Source: Bolinopsis microptera (lineage: Eukaryota; Ctenophora; Tentaculata; Lobata; Bolinopsidae). From it: DNA of 60,000 nt. Numbering within the stretch: position 1 is the stretch's first letter; every line of letters begins with the position of its first letter. Where the stretch lies: assembly GCF_026151205.1 (NCBI RefSeq), contig NC_087078.1, forward strand, positions 6,095,675-6,155,674. Direction: 5' to 3'. This document shows positions 1 to 9,908 of this stretch, piece by piece. Made by a program: the position numbers and the translations under genes. Below the pieces are notes generated by a model that saw nothing but the letters and a program-made list of their open reading frames with translations, did not search any database and was not told where the DNA came from.

Positions 1-142
1 CACCTGCTACAATGATGTTTGTTTGCAGGAATGTGATCTGTTAACATGGTTACATGATGAACAGAAGTACGTGTTTAAAGTTTTAAGATACACTTCTGCA
101 TACTTGCTTCTCATTTCGTCACAGTCTTCTGTGTGCTTCTTT

Positions 143-379
<237 letters not shown>

Positions 380-1846
380 CTGCGCTATCTTTGGGATGAA
401 AAGTTGGCATTAAGAACCCTGAATGGTTTAATCTTTTATAGCGACCAATCATATGGTTACCAGGGTTACCAGTTTTGATTTCAATAACTCTTATAAATTT
501 TTTTATTTTTTTATACTTTTCAGACTCACTGCTTCACTGAGTCAGACTGATCACAAGTTTAAGACTGCTGAGTGCTGATAAAGATTCCAAATTAAATTTC
601 TCACACTAGATACTTAGATACAAGACAATCAAAATATGATTTACTCATGATTTGTGAGTATCATCCATGGTCAGCGAGTATTGATATCCACATCAGACGT
701 TAGCTTCTTTCATCTCTTTGTTTGAGTTAGAGTAATTGAATTACGATTCCGACTATACTGATTACTGTTCACCGTACAAATAAAAATATCTCACGGTCTT
801 CTCTGCAAGCATTCCACTCTCCTCCGCGGAACCCAGCAGGAATGTGCCTGTGTGATTAGTCCTTGAGTCGTGAGAGTGTGTGACTATTGTACCACGTACG
901 CATTGTATAGTTTCCTTCAACACGGGAAATGAACTGCTAGTTTCTATTATAATTCTACAGTTTCAAATAACAGAGTAGTTCGCTGTTTAGTCTCATTTTT
1001 CAATTCTAGAGTTTCTTTTTGTCAGTTTGTTTGTCGCGTAGTAACGGTGTTCTTACGCGGTTGTGTTTTATCACACCCTCACGTCTGGTTATAGTAGAAT
1101 AATGTTATCATTATTAAATTACCAATTATTAGGATTAGAAGCAACAAATCAGTCAAATTGGTGAGCTACAATTGTTATGAGATTTTATTGAATATATTTC
1201 TATTGTACCGCATTAATAGTGGCACCTTTTATTCCAGTTTATTGGATATTCGACTGGCTTTGAAAGATGGAAAATAATTGAGTGGAGGAAATTGGGATGA
1301 ATTAAACTTATAAAGTGTGGTGTACGGCGATTAATTTTATTTCACATCATCAGCTCGCTGATCTTCGAATTTTATATTCAAGGATTGTTTTAGAAGGTGA
1401 TAATAGTTATTGAATATTCGTCCCTTCCAGAAAATAAATTAAGTATACCCAATTCTCGCATGGACAAGTTTTGCATGGCTTAAATTCTCAGTTTCTCTCA
1501 CCATCAGGTTATCGACTATTATCTTATTTTAACCCAAATTCGATCAATTCACGCCGTTCTAAAAAGTATAAAAACCGTTTTATAAATCAGACATTTAAAT
1601 TCTGAAAACCATTAGTCACGGGCAACTGCCCTGATGTGTTGAGATATTTACATGACCTAGCCCTCTTCTATTGAGACCCAATTCAACTAGGCGGAGTGAT
1701 AAGAGGATAAACAATGCCTGTTTTGTCTGACAGACATAATGTGATTTTCTCTAATTGTTTTCTACTGCCTTCTTATCGTCATCTGGTGTGGCAGCCCGTA
1801 ATGGTAAAGTCCCTCACTAACTCGCAAATTTCATTACCGACGGTTC
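380..1846. other. Intergenic sequence, no gene recognised
   Basis: AT-rich, with stops in all frames and no recognisable protein. Around 963-1000 it holds a stretch (CAAATAAC-GAGTAGTTCGCTG) that recurs at 8617-8652 beside the palindromic insertion, so part of this block is probably a decayed retroelement. Confidence 0.5.
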
Positions 1847-2089
1847 TTTTTTATTTGCGATGAACCTCTTTAACTGTCGGGTTATGAGACCATGCAACGG
1901 GGTTAGTCGGAGAAGAAATATTAATTCATAACCTCGCTTTAGAGTTGTGTGAAAATAGAAAATGGGACAGAATGTGGTCGGTCATTTTAAGGGTACAGTT
2001 CAGACGTCAGATCCCGTTATTAAGTTATTAGATAGTTTTTATAATTATCAATTAGTCTCATCTTTTCATTGTTTAGAACCGCAGGTTAA
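1847..2089. repeat. 243-bp direct repeat, copy 1
   Basis: Nearly identical to 2830-3072, with only a few substitutions seen by eye and the same length. It covers a leader and the first about 43 codons of the gag-like ORF starting at 1962. The start-to-start distance of the two copies is 983 bp. Confidence 0.9.
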
Positions 2090-2171
2090 GGAATTTGGTG
2101 ATGTGTCGATTGCTTTTGTAGATTTAATTAAATGTTTGCCCCCCCCCCCCACCCTCATTTCCCGATGCTAA
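1962..2171 (+). pseudogene. Possible decayed gag-like ORF fragment
   Basis: The frame opens with an MG start (MGQNVVGHFKG) and reads as an ordinary amphipathic protein for about 57 residues before a 12-base C run (2139-2150) at which the frame is lost. Coding-like stretches can be followed beyond the run in another frame (DAKVPRKL...), with several stops. An MG start and a leader repeated upstream would fit the 5' end of a retroelement gag, but I recognise no domain. It could equally be the first exon of an unknown gene. The first about 43 codons are duplicated at 2945-3072, where the frame is cut short. Confidence 0.25.
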
Positions 2172-2829
2172 AGTTCCACGGAAACTGTCGTATTCTTCTC
2201 GTCATAATTTAAATTTCAAAACCAGAAAACAGCCATAGACATTGAAAGAAATTTTGAAAGCCACAATTCAGTAGCAGCAACTACGTCATTTTAATGAATT
2301 GATCAATCAAGATCATGATTCGTGAGGAGCTGCAATCGGTGCACATTACTTGCTGATAAATATTCGCACTTTTCCGAAAATATTGAAGCTCAATCAATTT
2401 ATGGAATAGAACTAAGAGGGGACATTATTAAGGATTTTCAAATAAAGGCTCTTCTACAGTTTCCTTGGCCAAAATTACTCAGTTTTGACTGAATTTTTAT
2501 CAGTGACCAATCACTATCGGTGAGGTCAGTGTAAATGGCACTTTCGAGGTATTAGAAGCTGAATGTCCGGAGAAAACTTTGATAAAAGGAAAATTACGAA
2601 AATGTCCTACTGACATTTTCAAATATTAGCTTTCCTCGAAACACATTTCACCGAACAGAACTGTTTCAATGAACAGTTCTGTTTTCACTGAACAGAACTG
2701 ATCATGCCCCCAAATGTAGCTCACTATGGGACCCCATCCTTCCCAAGATTGCTTCATCTCTAAATACCAGGCCATCTGGAATTTCCTTTGCATCTACTTC
2801 ACAAGCCTAGTTTTTTAATTTTAATGTTA
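2172..2829. other. Sequence between the two direct repeats
   Basis: Broken coding-like stretches that continue the 1962 ORF, then plain AT-rich DNA. It holds a short repeated motif around GAACAGAACTG (2655-2700). No gene is supported. Confidence 0.4.
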
Positions 2830-3072
2830 TTTTTTATTTGCGATGAACCTCTTTAACTGTCGGGTTATGAGACCATGCAACGGGGTTAGTCGGAGAAGAA
2901 ATATTAATTCATAACCTCGCTTTAGAGTTGTGTGAAAATAGAAAATGGGACAGAATGTGGTCGGTCATTTTAAGGGTACAGTTCAGACGTCAGAACCCGT
3001 TATTAAGTTATTAGATAGTTTTTATAATTATCAATTAGTCTCATCGTTTCATTGTTTAGAACCGCAGGTTAA
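2830..3072. repeat. 243-bp direct repeat, copy 2
   Basis: Second copy of 1847-2089. It ends at the same base (GCAGGTTAA) and is followed by unrelated sequence. Confidence 0.9.
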
Positions 3073-3150
3073 TGTAAACTGAACATTTTTCCACCCTCAC
3101 CACTCCACCCTTGCACGTCACACACCACTCATTGACACCACTCCATCATA

Positions 3151-3417
3151 CAGGATTAAACAGGATTAAACAGGATTAAACAGGATTAAACAGGATTAAA
3201 CAGGATTAAACAGGATTAAACAGGATTAAACAGGATTAAACAGGATTAAACAGGATTAAACAGGATTAAACAGGATTAAACAGGATTAAACAGGATTAAA
3301 CAGGATTAAACAGGATTAAACAGGATTAAACAGGATTAAACAGGATTAAACAGGATTAAACAGGATTAAACAGGATTAAACAGGATTAAACAGGATTAAA
3401 CAGAATTAAACAGGATT
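3151..3417. repeat. (CAGGATTAAA)26 tandem array
   Basis: Twenty-six 10-bp units in register. All are identical except the last (CAGAATTAAA), followed by a partial unit. Each unit contains GGATTA, the reverse complement of TAATCC, the core site of K50-type homeodomains such as Otx, Pitx and Goosecoid. The period is close to one helical turn, so all cores face the same side of the DNA. Function is inference. Confidence 0.97.
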
Positions 3418-4569
3418 GGACATAAATTTGTCAATGAGAGCCCTAACACTCACGTCTTGACTATACATAGTCGAAAGAGAAACAAGTGCGAATAAAATAA
3501 TTTAATTCCCATGAGCATGTTCCAAAATGATATGATATGATGATATTGATATGAATTAGTAACCGAATATCAACAGTTCAGTGTCAAAATGAAATGAAGC
3601 TCGACTTGACCGTCACGTGTCCGCAGAGGAATTCTGTTGAGGTGTAGCGGGGACTTTACAGCTGGACTTTAGCAGGTCCTTCATATTATATAATCACCCT
3701 TCACAACGTCATCCCCAGCTGAATCCCCCTCCAGGCACATTTCACCGTTTTCAATGAATTTATCTTTAATGACAATGTATAAGTGAGTCCACTGTGAATG
3801 CATTGAGGTACTAAATCACCCAAGAAAGCTTCGATTAACCGGAAATCATCAGAGTAGAACCGGAGACATTTTCAAAAGGTTGACTTAACACATTCTTACA
3901 TTTTTATAATCTGGAAATTTGATATTAAAGTTAGACACAGTTATTGTGGCACAGTTGGGGCACAGCTGGGGCACACCAAGTAAGTGGCCTTCTAATCCCC
4001 AGCTGTGATCTATACCTCACTCTCCTGCTCGCTTGCTCTATAACGTGACTTAGATACACGTTTTCTATTGGTTGATTTACTTCTCTGAAGTAAGAATGGA
4101 ATTAGGATTATAAGATGATGTAAAATGATACCGTGCTATTTACACGGGATCATTAGCATTGCAAATAGCAATGATGCGGTCTCCTCCGACTCGCCAGTAT
4201 AAGCCTATCAACTCAGTAGTGATGTATACACATATTTTATATTTTGTGACTGATAGATCTTGGTAGATAGCTTGTATACTTATACTTATAGACTTAAAGC
4301 AGTTGATACTTAATAGTTCTTTCTATTGAACTTGTTTTCTCTTTGAGGATAAATTTACCTCTTGTCTTTATCATGCTTTTGAGAAAGTACCCGACAGAAC
4401 GAGTAACCTCACAAACCTTGCAATACTATAATAGAACATACAATTATCACTTTTAGTTTTAACTCTTAATTTGTATACCACGATTAGCTTGTCAAGTTTA
4501 AACTCCTGAAAAAATATGGTTTTTAATTGTGACTTTAATATTTATTTAATGGTATTCATACTATAAATT
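3418..4569. other. Upstream flank of gene copy 1
   Basis: No ORF of note. From about 3870 on it is paralogous to the region downstream of gene copy 1 (7850-8446 continuing at 11824-12000 and 15315-15360). It is therefore part of a duplicated gene-plus-flank unit and serves as the empty-site reference for the insertions there. Confidence 0.7.
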
Positions 4570-4650
4570 TTACCTGGGGACCTTAGGCTAATTAATAATT
4601 ATAGTGTTCATAAACTACGGCGGAATGACAGGCTGAGCGCCGCCCAGTAA
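4570..4650. mobile_element. Ultra-short MITE (TTACCTGGGG...CCCAGTAA)
   Basis: About 80 bp with imperfect inverted ends and a conserved core GGCTGAGCGCCGCCCAG. Other copies lie at 20699-20772 and 59151-59232 (inverted, with an 8-bp TSD). Partial copies lie near 25273-25320 and 32120-32152. Confidence 0.65.
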
Positions 4651-4671
4651 TAACAAGTAGGAACAATATAA

Positions 4672-4796
4672 TACCTTATCGGAATTTATTTGAACAGACA
4701 TTAATAAGACGCTGGAGGCCCTATCGTTCATCTTAATTTCCGTTCAAAATTATGTCCGTTTACGCAATGTCCGGTTAAATAACGTTTGATAAGGTA
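4672..4796. mobile_element. Short MITE with TACCTTATC ends, copy 1
   Basis: 125 bp starting TACCTTATCGG and ending GATAAGGTA, so the ends are inverted repeats. A second full-length copy lies at 25732-25856 in the equivalent flank of gene copy 3. A degenerate one is seen around 33005-33085. Confidence 0.6.
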
Positions 4797-4863
4797 ATAC
4801 TAATTTTGTGAACGCAGTGCTGTATCAAATATACTATTTTACCTATATAGTTAGGATGATGAT

Positions 4864-5861
4864 TCATCACTCTATACTCGACTGTCACGTGACTTTTTCA
4901 ACCCGTTCTCTAGCTGACCCTGAACGAATATTCAAAACCCTTACCCTCTAATCTGATCCCAACCCTATAAATCCTAACCCAATCTCTAACAAAGGCATAA
5001 GCTGAAACCCTAACCCTAACGAAAAATTAGACCAACTTCCTTATACGGTCATATCACGTGATCGAGACAGTTTTTCAAAAATACAGGGGGGGGGGGGCCA
5101 AAAGTCAGTACCCATACGTTGGGTCATTATACCACCGCCGTGTTTTATATTTGAGAGTTGTTGCTTTGCAGATGGCATACTGTACCTGCTTGTTCGAGGA
5201 TTCCGTCACCAAAATTTGAAAATTCGATTTTTGGGGGCCACACAATTTTCAAGCAATTTGTTTATCTCGTTAGAAAAATTGATAGGGTACTCACTGATTA
5301 CCCAATTACGACACCGTAATTGGGCCTTCTGCACGATTCCCATAATGCGGATCTAGCCTCAACCCAATCACCTGATCACACGTAATGAACAAACTCGTTA
5401 TGCTTCATATCTCAGTCATCTGAGAAGCTATACAGCTCTCATTTTTTCAGGACAAACGTAATTTAAATGGCCAAATACCATTTAATAAAATTTGGCTCGA
5501 TCCGACTATCCAAACTATCAAATAAATGCCAAAATGAACCTTCAGTTGAAAAAAAGAACGCGAATATTTTTCGATTTGACAAATTCCTCGAACAAGTGGT
5601 GGTAGTAAGTCATACCAAAAAGAATTATTTCAATTGGGCACTCAGTGACTGAGCTATGAAGGCCAACGTATGGGTACTGACTTTTGGCCCCCCCCCCCCC
5701 CCCCCCCCCCTGTATCTTGCCAGGAGAAAATTGTATCCCAATGTCATGTGGGTGATTCGGAATCAGCGTCCGAAAATACATAGATTCAAGTTGGTTTCAA
5801 CTATCAGGGGCCCTTTTAGAAAAATCTCGAAGATCGAGTGTAGAGTGATTTAGCACGCTCG
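4864..5861. mobile_element. MITE-like 5' flank element of gene copy 1
   Basis: Bounded by inverted ends around ATCACTCTANACTCGA. The ends are CACGTG-containing and the left part carries CCCTAA-rich sequence. Its right half (from the second CACGTG through GGTGATTCGGAATCAGCGTCC to the GGGCCCTTTT box) is clearly related to the 9-bp-TSD MITE family at 24261, 32243, 58142 and 58723. Equivalent elements sit at 22768-23640 and 25931-26301 before copies 2 and 3. It ends about 43 bp before the ATG, so the promoter-proximal DNA is transposon-derived. It is interrupted by the Tc1-like MITE at 5084-5712. Confidence 0.65.
5084..5712. mobile_element. Tc1/mariner-type MITE, copy 1 (TA target)
   Basis: 629 bp. 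Inverted ends read CAGGG-G run-GCCAAAAGTCAGTACCC and the complement. It is flanked by TA on both sides (5082-5083, 5713-5714). The uninterrupted site is seen at 26150-26170 (CCAATATCTTGCCAGG), which proves insertion at a single TA. The terminal GGGTGGG of the sister copy (52911-53676) has become runs of 12 G and 23 C. The interior has no transposase frame; the small ORFs in it have no recognisable domain. Confidence 0.85.
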
Positions 5862-5886
5862 ATATAATTATAATAATAGTACTACT

Positions 5887-5903
5887 ATTTTACAGGTTCA
5901 AAA
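5887..5903 (+). promoter_or_regulatory. Splice-acceptor-like AG just upstream of the ATG
   Basis: TATTTTACAG|GTTCAAAA precedes the start codon by 8 bases. The same T-rich acceptor and leader are kept at 23666-23682, 26355-26371 (ending TATAG) and 55903-55919. This suggests either a 5'-UTR intron or a trans-splice (spliced-leader) acceptor. Which of the two cannot be told from the genome sequence. Confidence 0.5.
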
Positions 5904-7064
5904 ATGGGTAAAGTTGCGAATATGATATTGGCGGGACACTTCACGCAAGTTGCTATATCGAAGATAATCTTTCAACTAAGAGTATACCATACGATTGATG
6001 TGAAACTAGTGTGTGGCCTACTTATTGGGGTGTCTGCAGTCGTGGCTCTCTTGACGACCCTTAAAAGTAAAGGCAACTGCAACAAATTGGTTAAAGGACT
6101 ACTAACATTGGTAGGGTCTTTCATAATCAACCTTGGTGGCAATTATCTTGGATTAAATTCAGTTTGGATCTTCTACAATACAGCTACGTCAATGAACTAC
6201 TATAGGGATATGGACCTCGACGAATTTACCATTGAATACTACATTTATATCACGATCCCAGTTATGGCTATAGCTTCTCTTGTGATAATAGTGCACTTCC
6301 TGTGCAACAAAAGAAATCCACAAGAATTTGAAATAAATACCAAGCTGCCTGATCCAGAAGTCATTCTCCTTGGGGTTTGTGTTCAGTACACCACTGTATA
6401 TTTGATTATTGCTTTCGAAGAATCGATCCTTTTTTGCCAAAGAAAAGGACTTGGATATTGGCTTGTGGTTTTGGTAGTGTCAGGCATATCCACCATCTTA
6501 ACCTTTGTAAAAACTCCAAACCAATTCAGATGTACTCGATCATTTTTTACGTTTGTCGGCTCATTCATCACACTTTTGAGTGCAGTACCAATAGGATCCC
6601 TGTCAATTGCATGTTTCGATATATACAAATTTAAGCCAGAAACATATAACTATATCACGTTAGCCATGAATGTGATATCTGCTCTGATCCTTACAATCAT
6701 ATTTCTGACGAAGAAGAAAAATCCAACAGCTCAAAATCCTCAAGTCATTGTCGCTCCTCACGCTCCCTCTTACCCGATGCAAGCATCCTACCCTCCACAA
6801 GCATCCTACCCGCCACAAGTACCCTACCCTCCGCAAGCATTCTACCCTCCGCAAGCATCCTATCCGCCACAAGCATCCTATCCGCCACAAGCATCCTACC
6901 CTCCGCAGGCATCCTACCCTCCGCAGGCATCCTACCCGCCACAAGCATCCTACCCTCCGCAAGCATCCAACCCCCTGCAAGCATCCTACCCTCCGCAAGT
7001 ACTCTGCACAAACGTACAAACTACTCAACTTTCTGAGGCTAGCAAAGATATTCTTCCTGCTTAG
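5904..7064 (+). CDS. Eight-segment membrane protein with SYPPQ repeat tail, copy 1 (intact)
   Basis: Single uninterrupted 386-residue frame. Hydrophobic segments lie near residues 7-27, 34-54, 63-85, 112-133, 152-173, 184-203, 213-236 and 249-269. Residues 1-145 and 150-275 are homologous halves: LVGSFI (69-74) matches FVGSFI (217-222), and KRNP (136-139) matches KKNP (271-274), each closing the fourth segment of its half. From residue 289 there are about 13 hexapeptides, mostly SYPPQA, then a polar end (LSEASKDILPA). XYPPX-type tails are known in annexin A7/A11 and cephalopod rhodopsins. The membrane part matches no family I can name; each half has the segment count of tetraspan families such as MS4A or MARVEL, but I see no diagnostic motif. 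I infer a membrane protein with a cytosolic clustering tail. The ATG is the first in frame, has context AAAATGG, and is conserved in all four copies. Confidence 0.85.
   Translation: MGKVANMILAGHFTQVAISKIIFQLRVYHTIDVKLVCGLLIGVSAVVALLTTLKSKGNCNKLVKGLLTLVGSFIINLGGNYLGLNSVWIFYNTATSMNYYRDMDLDEFTIEYYIYITIPVMAIASLVIIVHFLCNKRNPQEFEINTKLPDPEVILLGVCVQYTTVYLIIAFEESILFCQRKGLGYWLVVLVVSGISTILTFVKTPNQFRCTRSFFTFVGSFITLLSAVPIGSLSIACFDIYKFKPETYNYITLAMNVISALILTIIFLTKKKNPTAQNPQVIVAPHAPSYPMQASYPPQASYPPQVPYPPQAFYPPQASYPPQASYPPQASYPPQASYPPQASYPPQASYPPQASNPLQASYPPQVLCTNVQTTQLSEASKDILPA
6768..7004 (+). repeat. 18-bp coding minisatellite (ASYPPQ units), copy 1
   Basis: About 13 tandem 18-bp units of the form TCCTACCCTCCGCAAGCA with synonymous variation. 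Unit number differs between paralogues (about 10 in copy 2, 15 in copy 3, over 20 in copy 4), as expected from slippage or unequal exchange. Confidence 0.95.
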
Positions 7065-7074
7065 TGAACTATGA

Positions 7075-7080
7075 AATAAA
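7075..7080 (+). terminator. AATAAA polyadenylation signal of gene copy 1
   Basis: AATAAA lies 11 bp after the stop codon, in a block (GAACTATGRAATAAACAGTG) conserved behind all four gene copies. The 3' UTR would be very short. Confidence 0.7.
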
Positions 7081-7408
7081 CAGTGTAGTCTGAAGAGGTC
7101 GATGCAAGTTCGTAACTTAATCGGGGTTTTGCTGTACACTCCAAATTCTTCTTTCGCTTCCAGTGAGTATTTTGAGGAAAAGCCGTTCTGATGTTATCAG
7201 TAATAATATTGATATAGAAATAATAAAAGTCGGAGGTTTTCTAGCTGTATCTTGACGCGTCCTTATTTGAAATGTATGCGTCTTGAAGTTCCTCAAATTC
7301 CGATGACTAGGAGAGTTCATAATTATATATCCCACACATTTTCAGGGATCATTTGGGGATTATAATTTTTGCCATTTAATTAGACACTCTTCAAGTTCCC
7401 CTTCGTGC
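7081..7408. other. 3' flank of gene copy 1
   Basis: No gene. 7124-7210 matches 31085-31175 and the sequence around 58676-59075 (GGGGTTTTGCTGTA..., then CTTCCAGTGAGTATTTTGAGG), so it belongs to the shared 3' flank of the gene family. Confidence 0.6.
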
Positions 7409-7557
7409 CAGGGAAAAAAGGAAATCGCGGCATGTACGGAATCGCGATTTTTCCCATTATTTGCGACAAATTTTATGTATAGTTTAATATACCGCGAAAT
7501 TTAATTCGCGGTATCGCGATTTTTGGCCAAAATAACCGCGAAATCCTTTTGTCCCTG
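7409..7557. mobile_element. hAT-type MITE, 149 bp
   Basis: Starts CAGGGAAAAAAGGAAATCGC and ends GCGAAATCCTTTTGTCCCTG, about 22-bp imperfect inverted repeats. It is flanked by the 8-bp TSD CTTCGTGC (7401-7408 and 7558-7565). An 8-bp TSD and CAGGG ends are typical of hAT elements. It has no coding capacity. Confidence 0.85.
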
Positions 7558-7565
7558 CTTCGTGC

Positions 7566-8446
7566 GCCACTAATTCACACATAGCTATTGTGTAGAAATT
7601 CAGTGCTAAGATGACTAACGTAATAATAATATGTAAAGAATCTCTTATGAGGAATATAATCTAAACTCATACAGTCTACTGCAGTCTACACACACTATAT
7701 AGGTCATTTTCCTTTTGCATGATCGCGTATTCAAATCAGAAAGTCGAGCTCAATCATGAAGTTGGTTTGTGGCATATTTAAAATTAGGCATAATCCACAT
7801 ATACAGTATACACATTATACATACATATCTGGTTTTAGATTACGGTCAAGAGGATGACTTAACACATTCTTACATTTTTCTAATACTAAGCTGTCTAAAA
7901 TGATTTATAACTCACTACTCTCTTTCTCTATCATGTGACCTAGATACACGTTTTCTATTGGTTGATTTACTTATCTTCTGGATTAGGATACTGATTGGAC
8001 AATCGGTTATTGTGCGTGCGTGCTGTGCTAACCACGCTACAAACTATAATAAATCGCGTACTTTTTTGCTCCATTTGTTTGCGATATAGTGAAATTAGGA
8101 CTATAGTTAATGTTAGATGATCCCGTGCAAATAGCAAATTATCGCGGTCCCCTCCGACTCTAGTCAGTAAGTCTCTCAACTCGGTAGAGATGTATTACAT
8201 ACTTGTGTTCTCTCTTTCACCTGTGGTGTTTCGTGCATAAAAAAGCTAACATTAACAAATATACATATGTATTTAAAGTTCAATGTTTTTACAGGCTCTA
8301 ACTATGTAGTTTTACAAAGATTTCAAGCCTTATAACGTTGTGTGTTTCCCTTCGTGTCCAAAAGCATTACATATATTTTATATTTTATGACTGATAGATC
8401 TTGGTAGATAACTTGTATACTTAAACTTGAAGCAGTTGATACTTAA
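7566..8446. other. Upstream flank of gene copy 2, first segment
   Basis: From about 7850 this is paralogous to 3880-4310 (TTAACACATTCTTACATTTTT; CGTTTTCTATTGGTTGATTTAC; ACTGATAGATCTTGGTAGATA). No gene is seen. It continues beyond the foldback at 11824. Confidence 0.65.
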
Positions 8447-8615
8447 TAGATGTGGATACTGGTGGGGAGGTGAAACACATTTGTTTACTTTAATAGTAAG
8501 CACATGTTCAGCGGGTTGAGGAGGTGAAACACATTTGTTTACATTTTTAGGGTAAGCACATGTTCAGCGGGTTGAAGAGATGATACACATTTTGTATTAT
8601 AGAAGGCTTGTAACA

Positions 8616-8957
8616 TCAAATAACGGAGTAGTTCGCTGTTTATTAGTCTCATGATTGAAATACTGATATCTGGATATTATCCGGTTGGAAGAGACAAGGA
8701 CAAGTGAAACAAGGAAGTTAGGAGTAAGGGCAAATTTTCGGCGTCAACGCCATCTTCAGGCTCAAATTATTTGTTATATAGTAGTGTTGAAAGTATTAAA
8801 ACTTTTTTAATACTTTCAACACTACTATATAACAAATAATTTGAGCCTGAAGATGGCGTTGACGCCGAAAATTTGCCCTTACTCCTAACTTCCTTGTTTC
8901 ACTTGTCCTTGTCTCTTCCAACCGGATAATATCCAGATATCAGTAAGGCTTGTAACA
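8616..8957. mobile_element. Palindromic retroelement-like insertion nested in foldback arm
   Basis: 329 bp flanked by a 13-bp TSD AAGGCTTGTAACA (8603-8615, 8945-8957). The mirrored right arm has this target once (11655-11670), so the insertion postdates the foldback. It consists of a 45-bp tag (also near 963-1000) and a perfect 2 x 142-bp palindrome (8661-8801 / 8805-8945) with a 3-bp loop. Each arm holds CTGAAGA-T-GGCG-TTGA-CGCC-GAAA, which resembles the hammerhead ribozyme core (CUGANGA, stem II, GAAA) except for one extra base. Hammerheads and variable TSDs are known in Penelope-like elements. Confidence 0.7.
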
Positions 8958-9908
8958 CTTGTAACGCTTTCTTGTTACCCCCCTTTGAAGGCCCCGAATT
9001 ATTTTCTGAACGAAAGCTCAAAAATAACCGAGAAATCGACCTTCTTATTAACTCATTTTGATGACTGTTTCTGACCTAAAATTGCACGAAAAATCGATTT
9101 AGCTAGGTTTCAGAACCTATAAACACTTCCTTATCCTTCAAAGTTGATGTTTTATAGTTGATACGAGCAACAAGCAACATATTTTTTGATCCTTCGGTTC
9201 TACTCATGACCTAGGCAGTTAAGCTGAACCCGACAGATCGAGGCAATCCTCACCTTAACTGATCAAACTGGTACTAACACAATTTTCAGATATAAATGTT
9301 CTTTGCGATACGTTTATTGCAGCTTTGCAACTTGAGTGAAGACGAGAGTACGAAAACACACAGCAGGTAAGCAACTCACTTTTGGTGACTGTTTCTCACG
9401 AACATTCTGATCCTGCACCATATGAACAGCTAGGGAGATCGTCTCCTTAACAAATCGGACAGGTACTATCACAATTTCCAGAGCACAGCATGATAACAAA
9501 GTCAAAGAAACACAACGAAGGTAGGTTACCAACACCACAATATAACAATTATACTAACAACTGAATTAAATTTATTCTGACGACGGGCAGCCCTGTCGCC
9601 CTGATGTGCTCCGTCATCCTCAACGAGCGACCACTTGTAATAGAGGTGTTATGTCATGTGACACCGATCCGTCCAATCACAAACAGGACGAGTCAGCAGA
9701 TCGATATCGTGTGTTTACTTTCCTTATCTTTATTTGACCCTCTGTTCACATTGTTATCTCTACCACATCTCGGCTCGGCAAGGTCCGCGTGCAATATCTG
9801 CACCGCGGTAAACACGCCATGATTACGTCATGAACTTGAAATAGTGTGATTGTTGTACTTATATAACCGTGCCCATTGCCCACGTACAATACAAACTGTT
9901 GGGGGGGG

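Noticed and set aside
3151-3417. CRISPR array
   Set aside because: Units are directly tandem with no spacers, and the context is eukaryotic.
5467-5652. Transposase remnant in the Tc1-type MITE
   Set aside because: No D-D-D/E signature or helix-turn-helix pattern could be seen; it is only a short AT-rich frame.
6660-7139. Basic or Arg/Gly-rich ORFs opposite the SYPPQ tails (also near 24835-25195, 29648-30143, 56653-57262)
   Set aside because: Antisense and shifted-frame shadows of the 18-bp coding repeat; absent where the repeat is absent.
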